64,000 bases of DNA from Tenacibaculum agarivorans (GTDB taxonomy: Bacteria; Bacteroidota; Bacteroidia; Flavobacteriales; Flavobacteriaceae): NCBI RefSeq assembly GCF_001936575.1, contig NZ_MSMP01000024.1:1-64000 (forward strand). Reading direction: 5' to 3'. The number at the start of each line of letters is the position of its first letter. The first letter of the stretch is position 1. Shown here one piece after another: positions 46,203-54,806 of the stretch. The notes under the pieces were generated by a model that was not told the DNA's origin, did not search any database, and saw only the letters and a list, made by a program, of their open reading frames with translations. Both the position numbers and the translations under genes were made by a program.

Positions 46203-47180
46203 TTATTTAATAATTAATTTTGATTGTAAATTTTGTTTTGCAGTAACGATTTTAACAATATAAACACCCTTTGGCACATCTTTTAAACTAAGAGAATATC
46301 GAGTCCCCTCTAGTTTTGGTTTATATTCATTAAATATTGCTGTTCCTGATATACTATACACCGTAATTTGTACTTCTTGTTCAATAGGTTCTTGCAACTG
46401 TAAATAAATTAGTTCTCCATCTGTTGGATTAGGCCAAATGGTAAATGAATTTCTCTTATTCAAGTTTTTTTCATTAATGAATGTCTTTTCATTAGCAGCT
46501 ATATTAGAATGTGTTGCTGCGCAAATCACTAACTCGGTATCGAAAGTGAATTTATAATTCACTCCTTCTGATTCTGTAGAGCTACCACCCTGATGAGCAG
46601 CTGAACAACTTGCTAATCCTACATCAAAAGTAAATTTATGATCAGCTCCTTTCGATTCAGAAGTATTATCATTCTCAGTATCATCATCAATACTACTCGT
46701 AACAATTTCCATTTTATCTAAATTAGGCCCACCACTATTTGTACTGGCTACTAATTTTACTTTATACTCTCCTGAAGCGAGTGTTATCATTTTTTCAATA
46801 ATTCCCCATTGATTCCAATCTCCTGAAGCCACTTGTGAAAAGTCGATAATACCATAACTCGTGTTATCTATAAACAATTCGCAACTACGATTCACATTTG
46901 AACCATTAGCATACCTAAAAGAAAAGTTTACTTTTTCACTTTTTGAGATTATTATTCCATCCCACTCTACATAACTGTCTTTTCCTCCAAAATCTACATA
47001 TCCTGTTCCTGTAAATCCTAGGTGATTATTCTTATTATTCGTACTGTTTTGGTTTGTCCTATCCTCTGCTTGATAAGTATATACTGTGGGTACGTCTTCT
47101 TTTTTTAAAATACATTTTTTATGTGCAAAAGATGTATTAAAAAACAATAACACAGCACTTATATTTAAAATTAATTTCAT
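46203..47180 (-). CDS. CBM6/35-like T9SS cargo protein with internal duplication
   Basis: A 325-residue protein: signal peptide (residues 1-19), a CBM6/CBM35-type jelly roll (about 25-165; YQAEDRTNQNST, GYVDFGGKDSYVEW, GPNLDKMEIV), and two tandem copies of a short unit (HKFTFDVGLASCSAAHQGG and YKFTFDTELVICAATHSNI). The C-terminal T9SS sorting domain starts at IWPNPTDGELIYLQL and ends LQSKLIIK. The ATG at 47180 opens the signal peptide, and the longer start at 47225 adds 15 residues before it. It is the first gene of a unit with the G8-domain gene, and a palindrome copy lies about 340 bases upstream. Confidence 0.83.
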   Translation of the reverse strand: MKLILNISAVLLFFNTSFAHKKCILKKEDVPTVYTYQAEDRTNQNSTNNKNNHLGFTGTGYVDFGGKDSYVEWDGIIISKSEKVNFSFRYANGSNVNRSCELFIDNTSYGIIDFSQVASGDWNQWGIIEKMITLASGEYKVKLVASTNSGGPNLDKMEIVTSSIDDDTENDNTSESKGADHKFTFDVGLASCSAAHQGGSSTESEGVNYKFTFDTELVICAATHSNIAANEKTFINEKNLNKRNSFTIWPNPTDGELIYLQLQEPIEQEVQITVYSISGTAIFNEYKPKLEGTRYSLSLKDVPKGVYIVKIVTAKQNLQSKLIIK

Positions 47181-47523
47181 TTTTTTGATTGATTTAAAGA
47201 AGTAAAACATAATATTACTTCTCATTTTTTAAATTTACCTTACTCAATGAGTATTAGACAATAACAAGTAACTAGATCCTTGCAAAATCTGGTTTCTTAA
47301 TTAATATTTTATCTGCTTTTTTAGTAATATTCCTTACTTAAGGCGAACTATAAGGTTATTTTTTTAATTGAAGTTAAAGAATTTGCATACTGATATTATA
47401 CTTTGTAAGCAGTACTTTCTTTTAGATTTTTAATGTACTCTTCATAAATTTTGTTTTTAGGAGATTATATACTATTTAAATGATTGATACTTCAAAACTA
47501 GAACTAAAACACTTTTACTTTTA

Positions 47524-47537
47524 CCCCGTTTTCAGTG
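47524..47537. promoter_or_regulatory. Palindrome variant CCCCG-TTTT-CAGTG (copy B)
   Basis: Differs from copy A in two of 14 positions and keeps the same spacing. It lies about 344 bases upstream of the CBM-like gene start, farther than the other copies. Confidence 0.35.
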
Positions 47538-47715
47538 AAAAAAATAGTTGTTTCCATCATTTATTAAAAGTTCAAAAAACAAGTTTAAAATTCACAATAC
47601 ACTATATTTTCAGCACTATTTTTGAGAATACTATTAAAACATTCGTTCTATTCTTGATTAATTTACTTCACGGCTACATTATGAGAATCTGAATTATCTG
47701 TAAATTGTATAAAAA

Positions 47716-47766
47716 GTGCCTTGGAACGCTGACACCCCCATGCGTTTTGCGTCCCAAGGCTGAGGG
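47716..47766. other. GC-rich hairpin in an AT-rich region, possible structured RNA or element fragment
   Basis: GCCTTGG (47718-47724) pairs with CCAAGGC (47754-47760), and AACGC (47725-47729) pairs with GCGTT (47742-47746), giving two stacked helices. The block has far more G and C than its surroundings. No known riboswitch or RNA family was recognised. It may be a conserved RNA, a regulatory element or a relic of transferred DNA. Confidence 0.4.
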
Positions 47767-48061
47767 ATACTCACTCCTATTTTATTATTTTAGTAATAAA
47801 ACAGGTTTGTCATTATACGACGTAATTACCTTATGGGGCCCAATACCCATATCAATTATATATTTTGTAAAGTTTTATATTTCATGTTGATCTACTGTAC
47901 CTATACTTCTTTTTAACTCATTTATTCTCATCATAAGCATAGAAGTTTTCATACTTTTTAAGTGTGTAGTCTTATTTTTTCTTCCAATATCTATAACATA
48001 ATAGCATTGCAATCACAAGTGCCATCCAAACTTGGATTCTAAATAATTTAGTAATAAAAAA

Positions 48062-48490
48062 TTATTCTTTGATAATTTTAAATATTGCTTTCTGCCCCCT
48101 TGCTTTAAGTTGTAAAATGTAAAATCCTTTAGCTAAATCACCAACAAAAACTTTTGGCTGATTTACAGAAACCTCTACTTCGTGTAATACTTTTCCTGAA
48201 GTTTCTATAATAACAACTTTAGCTTTTTGGTAACTATTAGGGAATTTTATTTCGCAATAACCTCCTTTAATGGGATTCGGTAACACTTGAAATCTCAGGT
48301 CATTTGGATTTTCGACATCTTCAACAGATAAGGATTTACAAGAAACAAATTCTGTATTAATAACAACACTGTGATCTGTTGTAGAAGTTTTAAATTGTTG
48401 GGTAACTAAAGAAACTCTTTCTTTAACTTGTGCTGTAGCTCCTACAGTAAGGAAACTTAACAACACAAAAAACTGATGTTGGGTTTTCAT
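48062..48490 (-). CDS. Very small T9SS cargo protein
   Basis: A 142-residue protein: signal peptide (residues 1-20, ending GATAQV), about 45 residues of unknown sequence, and a nearly complete type A T9SS sorting domain (from about residue 65: FQVLPNPIKGGYCEIKFPN, ending FKIIKE). The mature passenger is therefore tiny, which is unusual for T9SS cargo. It has its own palindrome (copy C) 78 bases upstream. Possible roles are a surface anchor, a decoy or a degraded remnant of a larger cargo. Confidence 0.8.
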   Translation of the reverse strand: MKTQHQFFVLLSFLTVGATAQVKERVSLVTQQFKTSTTDHSVVINTEFVSCKSLSVEDVENPNDLRFQVLPNPIKGGYCEIKFPNSYQKAKVVIIETSGKVLHEVEVSVNQPKVFVGDLAKGFYILQLKARGQKAIFKIIKE

Positions 48491-48567
48491 TTTTAGGGAT
48501 TGATTGATTACTATATTTACTTGGTAAATAGTCCTCCAAAATTAAGATCAATTTAAATAAAATACCT

Positions 48568-48581
48568 CCCTGAATTCAGGG
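48568..48581. promoter_or_regulatory. CCCTG-AATT-CAGGG palindrome (copy C)
   Basis: A perfect 14-base palindrome located 78 bases before the small T9SS cargo gene, flanked by A/T tracts as in copy A. Confidence 0.5.
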
Positions 48582-48628
48582 GTTTTTACAGTAAACTAAT
48601 TTCTAGATTTACTTTATCTTAAAATTAA

Positions 48629-49744
48629 TTACTCAATAATAGAATTGGTAACTTTTATAGGTGTCTCTTTATGCATAGAAATACTTGGATATACTGGATA
48701 CCATGACCCACCTATATTATTTCTGATTGTAGAATCGTTAATTACAATATCTCCTGTTTTATTATTACTCACAAAAAATATAGATGAACCGAATGCTACT
48801 ACTTCATTGTTTTCTAATATAGACCCTTGAATATTTAATGTCATTGTATTCCCATCATTATAAATTGCTCCTCCACTACCTCCACCGGGTGTATTTGGAC
48901 TTGCTGGATTCCCTCCATTTCCTACTGCTTTATTATGAGAGAATACACTATTAATAATTGTCCAAGAAACATCAATACTGCTAATCGCTCCTCCATTAGA
49001 TCCTTCATTTCCATACCCCTCAGCTCCTCCAAAAGTGCTATTGACTATGTAAACTGGAGATTTATTATACTGACTAAAAACTCTTACCGCTCCTCCACCA
49101 ACGTCAGGTCCTACATTTTGACATTTGTTATTAAAAAATCGACAGTTTACTATTTTAAATCTTCCTCCTCTTACCCAAATCGCTCCTCCACCATCATATT
49201 CATTTTCATTTGTCGAGTTTCCGTCTGCGAATGTTATATTTTGAACTGTTAGTTTAGGATGATCTTGATTTTGACAATTCGCTGTTGTCCATACTTGATT
49301 CTTATCACAAGTATTCATATACAAAATTCTTGTTTTTCCACTTCCGCTTAAGGTGACTAATCCACCACCATCTATTACTACTTCATCATTTGCATTATTA
49401 AATACTTTAGCTGGTTTATCCATTTTTATGGTTACTGGCTTTGATCCACAATTAAATACTATTTTTCCTCCTTTCGCTACTGCTTCAACCACAGCTTCAC
49501 ATGTACAACTTTCTGGTGTTCCATTTCCTACCACTGTATCTGGATTAGAAACATCTTCTAAATTAGCTTCGTTGGGTATTGATGAATTCCCGTTGGGGTT
49601 TCCAGCCGCTGGTCCATTATCCGGATTTTCTAAAGGATTATGAATTTCTGAAATCGTTTGTTCACTTTTTTTAGAACAATTACACAAACTAATTACTAAA
49701 ACACAACATATTAGTTTTTTAAATAAATTTACTTTAAATCTCAT
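48629..49744 (-). CDS. Beta-helix surface lipoprotein (polymorphic-repeat type)
   Basis: A 371-residue lipoprotein: signal with lipobox (VISLCNC, cysteine near residue 23), a proline- and asparagine-rich linker, then a right-handed beta-helix with repeated GGAI motifs (DGGGAIWVRGGRFKIVNCRF, GGGAVRVF, NGGAISSIDVS, GGSGGAIYNDG). This recalls the pectate-lyase-like and chlamydial polymorphic-protein helices that often bind or cut carbohydrate. It is separated by 98 bases from a small secreted protein upstream and may be in the same transcript. Confidence 0.8.
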   Translation of the reverse strand: MRFKVNLFKKLICCVLVISLCNCSKKSEQTISEIHNPLENPDNGPAAGNPNGNSSIPNEANLEDVSNPDTVVGNGTPESCTCEAVVEAVAKGGKIVFNCGSKPVTIKMDKPAKVFNNANDEVVIDGGGLVTLSGSGKTRILYMNTCDKNQVWTTANCQNQDHPKLTVQNITFADGNSTNENEYDGGGAIWVRGGRFKIVNCRFFNNKCQNVGPDVGGGAVRVFSQYNKSPVYIVNSTFGGAEGYGNEGSNGGAISSIDVSWTIINSVFSHNKAVGNGGNPASPNTPGGGSGGAIYNDGNTMTLNIQGSILENNEVVAFGSSIFFVSNNKTGDIVINDSTIRNNIGGSWYPVYPSISMHKETPIKVTNSIIE

Positions 49745-49842
49745 GAGGTTTTTATGTATTGGGATTATCGATATATTCTAAATAGGTATCTTACAATGAT
49801 TAAGGTAAAATAACATCTCCATTAATTTAAATACAAAATAGT

Positions 49843-50346
49843 TTAGTCTCCAATTCCTGGATGTAACATTAACAATAAAAGTGATGGTACTTTATATAGC
49901 TTTGGAAGTTCTAAAAACTCTATTTTAGTTCCATCCTCTTTTCCATTTATAAACAATACGCCTTCTGATGACCATTCTATATCAAAAACTTTATCATCTG
50001 ATTTTGTTCTCCTATATCCTTTTTCTTTAAAAAAACGAAATTTTCTATCTCCTTCTTTTCTAATAGAAAAAACATACTCACCTTTTGCATCTGTTACAGT
50101 TTCATTACCTATTAATAACATTTTTTCGTCTTTATCAGATAGAATAACACTAGCTTTTTTATCAATTTTTGCTACTAATTTTTCACCGAATATATTATAA
50201 TACACCTCACCCTTCTCATTCAAATCAATAAATGAAAAATCTTCTTTGTCTATTATTTTAAATGCAGAAAATGCTAATTGACTTTCTTTATTTTGACAAA
50301 AAACAAATACTTGTGTTAGTAATAAAAGGTATGCTGTTTTTTTCAT
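49843..50346 (-). CDS. Small exported protein of unknown function
   Basis: A 167-residue protein with a signal peptide (residues 1-17, ending VFVFCQ). The mature part is charged, with short beta-strand blocks (KASVILSDKDEKMLLIGNET) that give no family match. It ends LLLLMLHPGIGD. It is likely to head the transcript that includes the beta-helix lipoprotein gene, and palindrome copy D lies 53 bases upstream. Confidence 0.7.
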   Translation of the reverse strand: MKKTAYLLLLTQVFVFCQNKESQLAFSAFKIIDKEDFSFIDLNEKGEVYYNIFGEKLVAKIDKKASVILSDKDEKMLLIGNETVTDAKGEYVFSIRKEGDRKFRFFKEKGYRRTKSDDKVFDIEWSSEGVLFINGKEDGTKIEFLELPKLYKVPSLLLLMLHPGIGD

Positions 50347-50398
50347 GGTTAATCTACTTTAACAATGCAAACTTATTAGAACAATTCTATTTTATTCT

Positions 50399-50412
50399 CA
50401 CTGAATACAGTG
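50399..50412. promoter_or_regulatory. CACTG-AATA-CAGTG palindrome (copy D)
   Basis: A perfect inverted repeat around AATA, 53 bases upstream of the small exported-protein gene. The third and twelfth positions match copies A and C and the arms differ by one base each. Confidence 0.45.
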
Positions 50413-50553
50413 AAAATAAATAACAAACTATTACTAGTCTATTCAGATTAAGATTTATACATATAAATAAACCATCATATACCCTAGAAATCAAATTTCA
50501 CACAAGCTATATAATCTTTTATCTGTAATTTAGCTCTAAACTTTATAGCTACT

Positions 50554-51456
50554 ATGCTTAAGATCGCCTACCATGAAATTTACAATCACCCTTTGCCTGC
50601 AAATCATCGATTCCCCATGGAAAAGTATGATTTGTTACCTCAACAATTGATGTATGAAGGTACCTGTACTGAAGATAATTTCTTTGAGCCAGAAATACCT
50701 AATAACAAGCATTTTTTCACTGTTCATACCTCTGAATATTTTTTTGATTTATTGAACATTACTTTATCAAAAAAAGAAGAACGTAAAATAGGTTTTCCTC
50801 TAAGTGAACAACTAATTGCTAGAGAAATGATTATTGCTGATGGAAGTATGAAAGCTACTGAATTTGCTATAGAGAATGGTATTGCTATGAATATTGCTGG
50901 TGGAACTCATCATGCTTTTTCTAATAGCGGTGAAGGATTTTGTTTATTGAATGATCAAGCAGTTGCTGCTCGTTATTTACAACAAAAGGGCTTAGCTGAT
51001 AGAATTTTAATTGTAGATCTAGATGTTCATCAAGGAAATGGAACTGCAGAAATTTTTGGTGATGACCCTTCTGTTTATACATTTTCTATGCATGGAAAGG
51101 CTAATTATCCATTTCATAAAGAACAGTCTGATTTAGATATTGCCTTAGAAAGTGAAACTTCTGACGATGAATATCTTTCTATTTTGAAAAGAACGCTACC
51201 ACTACTTATTGCTGATCATAAACCTGATTTTATTTTCTACCTCTGTGGTGTCGATATTTTAGAAAGCGATAAATTAGGTAAGCTTAGTGTTTCTATAGAA
51301 GGCTGTGCGGTACGTGATCGTTTTGTATTACAAACTTGTTATGATCAAAAAATACCAGTAATGTGTAGTATGGGCGGCGGGTACTCAAAAGATATTAAAA
51401 TTATAGTAGAAGCTCATGCCAATACGTTTCGATTAGCGCAGGAAATTTTCTTTTAA
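50554..51456 (+). CDS. Histone deacetylase family protein (acetoin utilisation / acetylpolyamine type)
   Basis: A 300-residue arginase-like deacetylase with the conserved metal and catalytic motifs: GGTHHAFSNSGEGFCLLND, LIVDLDVHQGNGTAEIF, and the late GVDILESDKLG and MGGGYS elements. The zinc is held by the D...H...D set. Bacterial members remove acetyl groups from small amines such as acetylpolyamines, or from proteins. The start at 50554 gives a normal N-terminus. The context does not show the substrate. Confidence 0.93.
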   Translation: MLKIAYHEIYNHPLPANHRFPMEKYDLLPQQLMYEGTCTEDNFFEPEIPNNKHFFTVHTSEYFFDLLNITLSKKEERKIGFPLSEQLIAREMIIADGSMKATEFAIENGIAMNIAGGTHHAFSNSGEGFCLLNDQAVAARYLQQKGLADRILIVDLDVHQGNGTAEIFGDDPSVYTFSMHGKANYPFHKEQSDLDIALESETSDDEYLSILKRTLPLLIADHKPDFIFYLCGVDILESDKLGKLSVSIEGCAVRDRFVLQTCYDQKIPVMCSMGGGYSKDIKIIVEAHANTFRLAQEIFF

Positions 51457-51465
51457 TTTATTTAT

Positions 51466-51473
51466 TACATTTG
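51466..51473 (+). promoter_or_regulatory. Promoter -7 element for the beta-helix protein gene
   Basis: TACATTTG is a perfect TAnnTTTG match, 35 bases before the ATG at 51509. Confidence 0.6.
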
Positions 51474-51508
51474 TGACGCTTTGATTGAGAGCTTATAAAT
51501 AACTGTAT

Positions 51509-52573
51509 ATGAAATTAAATGCTAAAACCATTCTTGGATTAATCTTTTTATTATTGTTAAGCTTTTCTGTTACTTACTATTTTTTAACAACAAAGAATGA
51601 TCCTAAATTTATCGAAAAAATTCCTGAAGAAAATTTCACATCAACAGAGGAAATTATAGAAGAAGAGGCCTCTTCAAATCATTTAGAAATTGAAATTTCT
51701 TCTTTTGAAGAATTTATTGATAACCTTGGTGACGACCGTACTTTATTAATCACAAAAAATATTGATATCACAAATGGAATGGTGAATTTATTCAATAGGT
51801 TTCACTGGGTCCCTGTGGAGAATTCAGATGATGCTTATTTGGAATATCAGGATGAGTATTTTAAGTTTGATGGAACAGGAATTGCTTCGTATCATGGTTT
51901 TGATTTTCAAGAAAGAGATACCTTACAACCTAGAGAATTGTTTTTAAAAAATGACACTCACTTGATCATAAAAAACACTAGAAATTTAGTTATAAAGGGT
52001 ATTGTCCCTGACATTACTTTCACAATTGCTAATCAATATTCTCCTGTTTTATCTTTTCTGAAAAATGAAAATTTAACTATTGAAAACTGTGATGTTGTAC
52101 ATAACAACCCTGAATTCCAAGAATGTGGACCTAACGCTCCAGTACTCAAATTCAGTATGGATAAAAATGTTATGGTAAATAATTGTTCACTAAATGGATC
52201 AGGTACTGAAGGTGTATTTGCATATGAAGTGGATTATATTACCATTAATGAAACTACTATTTACAATTGTAATAATATAGGAATCGATTTACATAATGTT
52301 GGATCATGCTACCTTAACATTTCAAAAATTGAAAATAATAATTTAGAAAGTCATATTATCAATTTATACGATAGTACTATTTATATTGATGGTAGCGAAA
52401 TTTCTGGAAATAAAACCTATTTTGGAAAGCTCATCAATTTTAACGATAAATCCAGTTATAATTTTTCTAATTGCTATATAAAAGATAACGAGAACTTTAA
52501 AATTGATCAAGAAGTAATAGATAGTTTCGACACTAGCAATACCGTTAAATTTTCAGACTTCGATATACAATAA
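51509..52573 (+). CDS. Membrane-anchored right-handed beta-helix protein
   Basis: A 354-residue protein with an N-terminal membrane or signal helix (residues 7-27), an acidic linker, then a parallel beta-helix formed by repeats such as NTRNLVIKGIVPDITF, ENLTIENCDVVHNNPEF, NVMVNNCSLNGSGTEG and ITINETTIYNCNNIGIDLHN. Most such helices bind or cut polysaccharides, but no catalytic site can be assigned. An N-terminal block (SFEEFIDNLGDDRTLLITK) matches the partial protein at 1-309. A -7 element (51466-51473) is 35 bases upstream. Confidence 0.82.
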   Translation: MKLNAKTILGLIFLLLLSFSVTYYFLTTKNDPKFIEKIPEENFTSTEEIIEEEASSNHLEIEISSFEEFIDNLGDDRTLLITKNIDITNGMVNLFNRFHWVPVENSDDAYLEYQDEYFKFDGTGIASYHGFDFQERDTLQPRELFLKNDTHLIIKNTRNLVIKGIVPDITFTIANQYSPVLSFLKNENLTIENCDVVHNNPEFQECGPNAPVLKFSMDKNVMVNNCSLNGSGTEGVFAYEVDYITINETTIYNCNNIGIDLHNVGSCYLNISKIENNNLESHIINLYDSTIYIDGSEISGNKTYFGKLINFNDKSSYNFSNCYIKDNENFKIDQEVIDSFDTSNTVKFSDFDIQ

Positions 52574-52619
52574 AACAAATTTTCAACCTTTCTTTGTAGT
52601 ATAAATTCAATACGTATAT

Positions 52620-54740
52620 ATGCAACTTATATCTTATATCTCTTCTCAAACTTCATATTCAGAAAAAAGTATTCAAAATACAGTTGAGTTATTAAATGAA
52701 GATTGTACTGTTCCTTTCATTGCTCGTTATCGAAAAGAAAGAACAGGAAATTTAGATGAAGTTGAAATCGGAGAAATTGTAGCACTAAAAGAAACTTTTG
52801 AAGCTCTTGAAAAAAGAAAAACTACGATTTTAAAAGCACTAGAAGAACAAGAAGTGTTGACTAGTGATTTAAAGTCTAAAGTAGAAAATGCTAAAGATTT
52901 AACCACTTTAGAAGATATATACCTTCCTTATAAAAAGAAACGTAAAACCAAAGCCGAAACTGCTCGTAATAATGGATTAGAGCCTTTAGCTAAAATCATA
53001 ATGAGTCAACGCAGTGATGATTTAGATTATGTTGCTTCTAAGTATATAAATAATAATGTTGAGAATGTAGATAAAGCTTTGGAAGGCGCACGACATATTA
53101 TAGCTGAATGGATTAACGAGCGTACGGATATTCGAAATTTAATTCGTTATCAGTTAGAACGTTTTTCTACCATTACTACCAAAATAATTAAAACAAAAAA
53201 AGAAGAAGATAATGCACAGAAATTTAAGGATTATTTTGATTGGTCTGAAAATTTAAGTCGTATTCCTTCGCATCGATTATTAGCTATTTTACGTGGAGAA
53301 AAAGAAGGATTCATACGAGTAAAAATAGAAATTGATGACGATCGAGTATTAGAAAAAATCGATCAAAAATTAATTAGAAGCAATAATGAATGTAGCGCAG
53401 AAATCCAATCGGCTGTAGACGATGCTTACAAACGTTTGCTCTTACCTTCTTTAACTACTGAAGCTGTAAATTTAGCCAAGGAAAAAGCAGATGAAGCTGC
53501 AATTACTGTATTTAAAAAGAATTTAGAGCAATTATTATTGGGAGCTCCTTTAGGTGAAAAACGAATTTTAGCCATTGATCCTGGGTACAGAACTGGATGT
53601 AAAGTAGTTTGTTTAAGTGCACAAGGAGATTTATTAGATAATACCGCTATTTATCCTAATGCCCCTCAACATAAAACTACCGAGGCAGCTCATACTATTG
53701 AGCATTTAATTAAAAAGTATGACATTGAAGCCATTTCAATAGGAAATGGAACAGCTTCTAGAGAAACAGAACGTTTTGTAAAAAGTATATCAATCACTAA
53801 AAATTTAGAGGTTTTTGTTGTAAACGAAGCGGGTGCTTCTATCTATTCAGCTTCTAAAATTGCTAGAGATGAGTTTCCTAAAGAAGATGTAACTGTACGT
53901 GGTGCTATATCTATAGGTAGACGTTTAGCGGATCCGTTAGCTGAATTGGTTAAAATTGACGCAAAATCTATTGGTGTTGGGCAATATCAACATGATGTAG
54001 ATCAAAATAAATTGAAGAAATCCTTAGATACCGTAGTAGAACATTGTGTAAACAAAGTAGGTGTAAATATCAATACAGCAAGCGCATCGTTATTGAGTTA
54101 TGTATCAGGTATTGGACCAAAACTAGCTGAAAACATTGTCAATCACAGAAATCAAAATGGTGTTTTTAAAACTAGAAACGATATTAAAAAAGTAGCTCGT
54201 TTAGGAGGAAAAGCTTTTGAACAATCAGCAGGTTTTTTACGTATTAAACAAGGTAATAATCCGTTAGATGATTCTAGTGTTCACCCTGAAAGTTATACTT
54301 TGATAAAAACTATAGCTAAAGATTTACGATTAAAAACTGAAAACCTAATTGGGAACACTACTAAACTAAAAGAGATTAAGTTACAAAACTATGTAACTGA
54401 TACTTTTGGTTTACCGACGCTTAAAGATATTGTGAAGGAGCTGGAAAAACCAGGACTAGACCCACGAGAAAAAGCCAAAGCTTTTTCTTTTGATGACACG
54501 GTAAAAACTATAGACGATTTGAGAGTTGGAATGGTATTACCTGGTATTGTGAATAACATTACTAATTTTGGATGTTTTGTAGACATTGGAATTAAGGAAA
54601 GTGGATTGATTCACATTTCTAATTTATCAGATACGTTTGTAGACGACATCAATAAAATTGTACGTTTACAACAACAGGTTACAGTGAAAGTATTAGAAAT
54701 TGATATTCATAGAAAAAGAATTCAGCTTAAAAAGAGTTGA
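52620..54740 (+). CDS. tex: Tex family RNA-binding transcription accessory protein
   Basis: A 706-residue Tex protein: N-terminal helical Tex domain (FIARYRKERTGNLDEVEI), YqgF/RNase H-like domain (AIDPGYRTGCKVVCLSAQGD), helix-hairpin-helix region (NTASASLLSYVSGIGPKLAE) and C-terminal S1 domain (LRVGMVLPGIVNNITNFGCFVDIG). Tex binds RNA and DNA and affects transcription, with roles in toxin regulation and stress. The length and the order are standard. Confidence 0.96.
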   Translation: MQLISYISSQTSYSEKSIQNTVELLNEDCTVPFIARYRKERTGNLDEVEIGEIVALKETFEALEKRKTTILKALEEQEVLTSDLKSKVENAKDLTTLEDIYLPYKKKRKTKAETARNNGLEPLAKIIMSQRSDDLDYVASKYINNNVENVDKALEGARHIIAEWINERTDIRNLIRYQLERFSTITTKIIKTKKEEDNAQKFKDYFDWSENLSRIPSHRLLAILRGEKEGFIRVKIEIDDDRVLEKIDQKLIRSNNECSAEIQSAVDDAYKRLLLPSLTTEAVNLAKEKADEAAITVFKKNLEQLLLGAPLGEKRILAIDPGYRTGCKVVCLSAQGDLLDNTAIYPNAPQHKTTEAAHTIEHLIKKYDIEAISIGNGTASRETERFVKSISITKNLEVFVVNEAGASIYSASKIARDEFPKEDVTVRGAISIGRRLADPLAELVKIDAKSIGVGQYQHDVDQNKLKKSLDTVVEHCVNKVGVNINTASASLLSYVSGIGPKLAENIVNHRNQNGVFKTRNDIKKVARLGGKAFEQSAGFLRIKQGNNPLDDSSVHPESYTLIKTIAKDLRLKTENLIGNTTKLKEIKLQNYVTDTFGLPTLKDIVKELEKPGLDPREKAKAFSFDDTVKTIDDLRVGMVLPGIVNNITNFGCFVDIGIKESGLIHISNLSDTFVDDINKIVRLQQQVTVKVLEIDIHRKRIQLKKS

Positions 54741-54806
54741 ATTCGGTACTATATTTGATGGTTTTTTAATCAACAACTAAATCAAAATAACTTTATAGTC
54801 CCCCAC

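Larger units (their letters stand above)
47181..48061. other. Long non-coding stretch with palindrome copy B and a GC-rich hairpin
   Basis: No convincing gene is seen across 881 bases. Two open frames of 60-70 codons here have AT-driven, transmembrane-like compositions and no support. The region holds the palindrome variant at 47524-47537 and the GC-rich stem at 47718-47760, plus a 21-codon minus-strand open frame at 47785-47850 that could be a decayed gene end. The size is large for this genome and may reflect decayed DNA or a long regulatory region. Confidence 0.55.

Noticed and set aside
47480..47890. Two plus-strand open frames in the 47-48 kb gap
   Set aside because: No family, no -7 element at the right distance, AT-driven composition; one frame runs through the GC-rich hairpin.
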